From JADKIH01 sp031367345 (GTDB taxonomy: Bacteria; Bacteroidota; Bacteroidia; AKYH767-A; 2013-40CM-41-45): 8,801 nucleotides of DNA. The first letter of the stretch is position 1; every line of letters starts with the position of its first letter. The notes beneath the pieces are model-generated. The model saw only the letters and a program-made list of their open reading frames with translations, had not been told where the DNA came from and made no database searches. A program made the translations under genes and the position numbers. The stretch spans positions 1-8,801 of the forward strand of contig JANLPR010000114.1 of the NCBI GenBank assembly GCA_031367345.1, written 5' to 3'. This document shows, in pieces, positions 5,977 through 8,801 of this stretch.

Positions 5977-6105
5977 ACGATGAGCCCTGAAAAGAGGATG
6001 AATATCCACTGCTATAAAAACAACGGACGAATGTCCGTCGAAGCAGTCTGGTTTTTTATTTTATTGGATAACAGGAAAAATTTGAGTGAAGTACGTCGCA
6101 GCGGG
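5977..6105 (+). repeat. GAAT-hairpin repeat, copy R3
   Basis: Bases 5977-6045 match 2008-2075 with 4 substitutions and one inserted base. Hairpin 1 (GGAT/ATCC, 5996-6007) is weakened by an A/A mismatch but keeps outer pairs. Hairpin 2 (CGGAC/GTCCG, 6024-6037) is intact, and both loops are GAAT. The distal part is much diverged from R2 and R4 but ends in the same box TCGCAGC (6096-6102), followed by GGG and a T-run. It lies just upstream of the promoter of the SBBP-repeat gene. Confidence 0.85.
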
Positions 6106-6150
6106 TTTTTAGTTTACAAACCAAGATTATTAATTACAAACCAAATTTAC

Positions 6151-6180
6151 TTTGCTACTTCTTTTTTTCAATTAACTTTG
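6151..6180 (+). promoter_or_regulatory. Bacteroidota-type promoter of the SBBP-repeat gene
   Basis: TTTG at 6151-6154 and TAACTTTG at 6173-6180 match the -33 TTTG and -7 TAnnTTTG boxes known for the primary sigma factor of this phylum, separated by 18 bases. Transcription would start near 6187, leaving a leader of about 57 bases before the ATG at 6244. The leader has no Shine-Dalgarno sequence. Confidence 0.7.
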
Positions 6181-6243
6181 GGGCAACACGAGTTTAAGAC
6201 TATACCTTTTTATAATAACATAACTTCTACTAATTTCATCAAA

Positions 6244-8801
6244 ATGAAAAAAGAACTTTTAAGAGTTTTGGAGTTGTTTCTTACTTTTTTAATCCTATTT
6301 CTTTCCGAAAACATTTTTGGAAGTTCTCCTGCCTTTACCATTAACAAAGGTCAAGTTGACTTTAAAGCTACTTTCTGTAATCAGCCAATTGATTTTACTT
6401 TGCAATCTCCTGGAATGAATTTGTATTTTACAAAAAGTGGAATCATTTATCAATTAATCTCTCCTAAAGCGAAGCCGATTGATAAATTTTCTAAAACTGC
6501 TTCTTTAAAAACGGATATGATTGACAATTCTTATTCCTGTTTCGTTTATGAAATGAAATTCGTCAATCCAAATCATAAAGCAAATTGGGAAGTAGAAAAT
6601 AAAACCACATCTTTTTCTAATTATTATTTGCCAAGTTGTCCCAATGGACTTACGGAAATTAAAAGCTATAAAAAAATAACTCTTCGAAATATTTACCCAA
6701 ACATAGATTGGGAAATTTCAACAAATGAAAAAGGAATCAAATACAATATGATTGTTCATCCAGGAGGAGATCCTGCGGCTATTCAGTTTGTGTATAATTA
6801 TGCCGATAAAGTTTCAATCGAAAATGAAAATATCAAAATTGAAACTCAACTTGGAAACATTACTGAACATGCCCCGGTTTCCTTTAATCCGAATGATTCG
6901 AAAATAAATTGTAAGTTCATTCAATCTGAAAACAAATTCAATTATCAACTTGCAAACTATAATACCAAGGTCGATTTAATAATTGACCCCGGTGTTTCAT
7001 GGTCAACTTATTTCGGAGGTGCTGCTGGGGATTACGCCAATAGCATCAAAACGGATGTTAATGGCAATGTAATAATTTGCGGAAACACAAATAGTTCAAA
7101 TGGGATTTTTCACGGTGGTTTTCAGCAAGTCAATGCTGGTAATATCGATGCCTTTCTAGCAAAATTCGATTCAACTGGAAATTTACTTTGGTCAACCTAT
7201 TTTGGCGGAACCCAAAGTGAGCAGGTTTATGGTTGTGATGTTGATCCTGCCGGGAATATATATTTAGCGATGAATACATCTTCAGATTCCGGAATTGCTT
7301 ACAACGGATTTCAGATCAACCTTGTTTTATCTCGAAATGCTTTTCTGGTAAAATTTGACTCACAAGGTTCTCGTGTTTGGGCGACTTACTTCGGTTCAGG
7401 AGATGAAGGGCCAACCGGCGGCGTTGTAGTGGATCATTCAAACAATCTTTACTTGTTTGGCTATTCTGCAAGTGATGGCTTAGGAACCATCGGCGCTGAA
7501 CAAATTCATAATGTTGGAAGTTTTAATGGTTTCATTGCTAAATTTGATTCATCAGGAAGTAGAATTTGGTGCACTTATTTAGGTGGACATGAAGCGGACG
7601 GAATCGATGGCGCTTGCATTGATTCAAACAATAATCTTTTTGTTTCCGGGCAAGCTACCTCCACTTCCTTATTCTACAACGGATTTAAAGATTCAATTTC
7701 AGGTGGTGCAGATAATTTTTTGGCAAAGTACGATAGCAATGGAAATAAGATCTGGGGAACTTACTATGGCGGAAGTCAAGCTGAAGCCGAAACAAAATGT
7801 GCAACCGACTTCCAACAAAATGTTTATTTAATTGGATCTACTACAAGCAACGATCAAATCAGTTTCAATGGATTTCAAAATTCTTTTCATTTAAATCCCA
7901 ACATTTACGAAGGATACATGGTTAAATTTGATTCAAACGGCAATCGCTTGTGGGCAAGCTATATTGGTGGAAACAATTTTAGTACTATAACAGATTGCTC
8001 TATAACCGGATCAAATTCATTACTCGTTTGCGGTTCGACAGAAAGCGACTCTGATTTTGCATATCTTCCTTTTAAGAAATTTGTTGAAGGCCGTGATGCT
8101 TTCATAGCAGAGTTTGATCCTTCCGGAAACAGATTGTGGGCAACTTATTTTGGTGGCCCAAATTCAGATGAAGGTGGTGGTTGCACTTCTGATCTCCTGG
8201 GAAATATATATTTAACTGGTGAAACCGGAAGCACCATTGAAGTTGCTTACAATGCCTATCAAGATTCAATGGGAGGTTTCGGAGATGCGTTTGTTACAAA
8301 GTTTAATTGTTCAGCTTCTACGATTTCACCTGCAATCTCTGGTGATTTAAGTCCAGATATATTTGGCCAATATCTTTATACAATTGATACTACAGGCGTA
8401 TTGGATTATTTTTGGGAAATAACGGGAGGTCAGCTCATCTCCGGGCAAGGCACAGACTCTGTTTTTGTACATTGGAACTCAGTTGGTACTGAAACAATAA
8501 ATTGTTATGCCATGTACTCTCCTGGTTGCTATACCTTAGCAACAATGGATCCACTGGTAAATACCGTTCATCAATTAAAGACATCTTTATTTCAAGTATA
8601 TCCGAATCCATTTGCTGAGCAGATTTATTTCAGTGCTGAAAATATAAAAGAAATCCGAATGACCGATGTGTTGTCACGTACGTTTGTTCTCATGCCCATC
8701 GAAAATAGGATCAATACTCAATCAATCCCGTCCGGGGTTTATCTGTTAACAGCGGTTGATTATTTGGGAAGAATTGTTGGAAGTACGAAGGTGATAAAAT
8801 G
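6244..8801 (+). CDS. Secreted SBBP-repeat beta-propeller protein with T9SS sorting domain, about 852 aa
   Basis: The frame is open from the ATG at 6244 to the window end. Residues 1-26 look like a signal peptide (MKKELLRVLELFLTFLILFL). Residues 32-250 form an N-terminal beta-rich domain beginning NKGQ, of the kind usually found before SBBP repeats (DUF7948-like, from memory). Seven repeats follow at 253-687. Each starts W[SAGC][ST]Y[FLYI]GG and ends [AGN][FY][ILVM][AVT][KE][FY][DN]; their tryptophans are at 253, 316, 379, 442, 504, 570 and 632. A PKD/Ig-like domain follows at about 694-770 (WEITGGQLISGQG). A type A T9SS sorting domain is at about 781-852 (VYPNPF, then IPSGVYLLTA, ending KVIK). 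The final bases TG fit a TGA stop one base beyond the window, giving 852 residues. It is likely a surface or secreted binding protein; no catalytic motif is seen. Its partner on the other strand uses the same export route. Confidence 0.92.
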   Translation, partial: MKKELLRVLELFLTFLILFLSENIFGSSPAFTINKGQVDFKATFCNQPIDFTLQSPGMNLYFTKSGIIYQLISPKAKPIDKFSKTASLKTDMIDNSYSCFVYEMKFVNPNHKANWEVENKTTSFSNYYLPSCPNGLTEIKSYKKITLRNIYPNIDWEISTNEKGIKYNMIVHPGGDPAAIQFVYNYADKVSIENENIKIETQLGNITEHAPVSFNPNDSKINCKFIQSENKFNYQLANYNTKVDLIIDPGVSWSTYFGGAAGDYANSIKTDVNGNVIICGNTNSSNGIFHGGFQQVNAGNIDAFLAKFDSTGNLLWSTYFGGTQSEQVYGCDVDPAGNIYLAMNTSSDSGIAYNGFQINLVLSRNAFLVKFDSQGSRVWATYFGSGDEGPTGGVVVDHSNNLYLFGYSASDGLGTIGAEQIHNVGSFNGFIAKFDSSGSRIWCTYLGGHEADGIDGACIDSNNNLFVSGQATSTSLFYNGFKDSISGGADNFLAKYDSNGNKIWGTYYGGSQAEAETKCATDFQQNVYLIGSTTSNDQISFNGFQNSFHLNPNIYEGYMVKFDSNGNRLWASYIGGNNFSTITDCSITGSNSLLVCGSTESDSDFAYLPFKKFVEGRDAFIAEFDPSGNRLWATYFGGPNSDEGGGCTSDLLGNIYLTGETGSTIEVAYNAYQDSMGGFGDAFVTKFNCSASTISPAISGDLSPDIFGQYLYTIDTTGVLDYFWEITGGQLISGQGTDSVFVHWNSVGTETINCYAMYSPGCYTLATMDPLVNTVHQLKTSLFQVYPNPFAEQIYFSAENIKEIRMTDVLSRTFVLMPIENRINTQSIPSGVYLLTAVDYLGRIVGSTKVIK
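7000..8304 (+). repeat. Seven SBBP repeats (predicted seven-bladed beta-propeller)
   Basis: These bases encode residues 253-687. The seven units are spaced 63, 63, 63, 62, 66 and 62 residues apart. Within each there is a W-x-x-Y-x-GG start, a central D-x-x-x-N[ILV][YF] strand and an N-G-[FY]-x turn, then the [FY]xx[KE][FY][DN] end. A beta-propeller of seven blades is the simplest structural reading. Whether it closes by sharing strands between first and last blades cannot be judged from sequence. Confidence 0.8.

Noticed and set aside
7583..7831. 82-codon ORF inside the SBBP-repeat gene
   Set aside because: It is an out-of-frame shadow; the main frame here carries repeats 4 to 6 of the propeller without interruption.

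Overview
The window looks like a chromosomal segment of a Bacteroidota bacterium (Flavobacteriales, Chitinophagales or a relative; finer placement is not possible from sequence alone). The grounds are AT-rich DNA, two large secreted proteins that each end in a type IX secretion (T9SS) C-terminal sorting domain, a promoter matching the Bacteroidota TTTG / TAnnTTTG pattern, and starts without Shine-Dalgarno sequences.

Layout. Bases 1-1383 (+) hold the 3' part of an RsuA/RluB-family rRNA pseudouridine synthase with a long, repetitive, Arg/Asp-rich N-terminal tail; a rho-independent terminator follows at 1419-1456. Bases 1460-2400 contain no convincing gene. They are a mosaic of inverted repeats: copies of a hairpin-bearing repeat family in both orientations and a GC-richer cruciform-like element. 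Bases 2421-2709 (+) encode two tiny overlapping membrane proteins, the second ending inside another small inverted repeat. Bases 2710-3040 are gene-less and carry a 36-bp hairpin joined to a half copy of the repeat family. Bases 3041-5683 (-) encode an 880-residue secreted leucine-rich-repeat protein. Bases 5684-6243 form a divergent intergenic region with another repeat copy and a recognisable promoter. Bases 6244-8801 (+) encode an 852-residue SBBP-repeat (predicted seven-bladed beta-propeller) secreted protein whose stop codon probably starts on the last two bases.

How the parts relate. The two large genes are divergently placed, with different architectures but the same export route: signal peptide through the Sec system, then T9SS delivery to the surface or medium. 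They look like cell-surface binding or adhesion proteins rather than enzymes. The pseudouridine synthase is a housekeeping ribosome-maturation gene with no evident functional link to them.

The most unusual signal is not a protein. It is a dispersed, modular intergenic repeat (five recognisable copies or fragments in under 5 kb) built on short hairpins. Their stems differ by compensatory changes while the four-base loop GAAT (ATTC on the other strand) stays constant.
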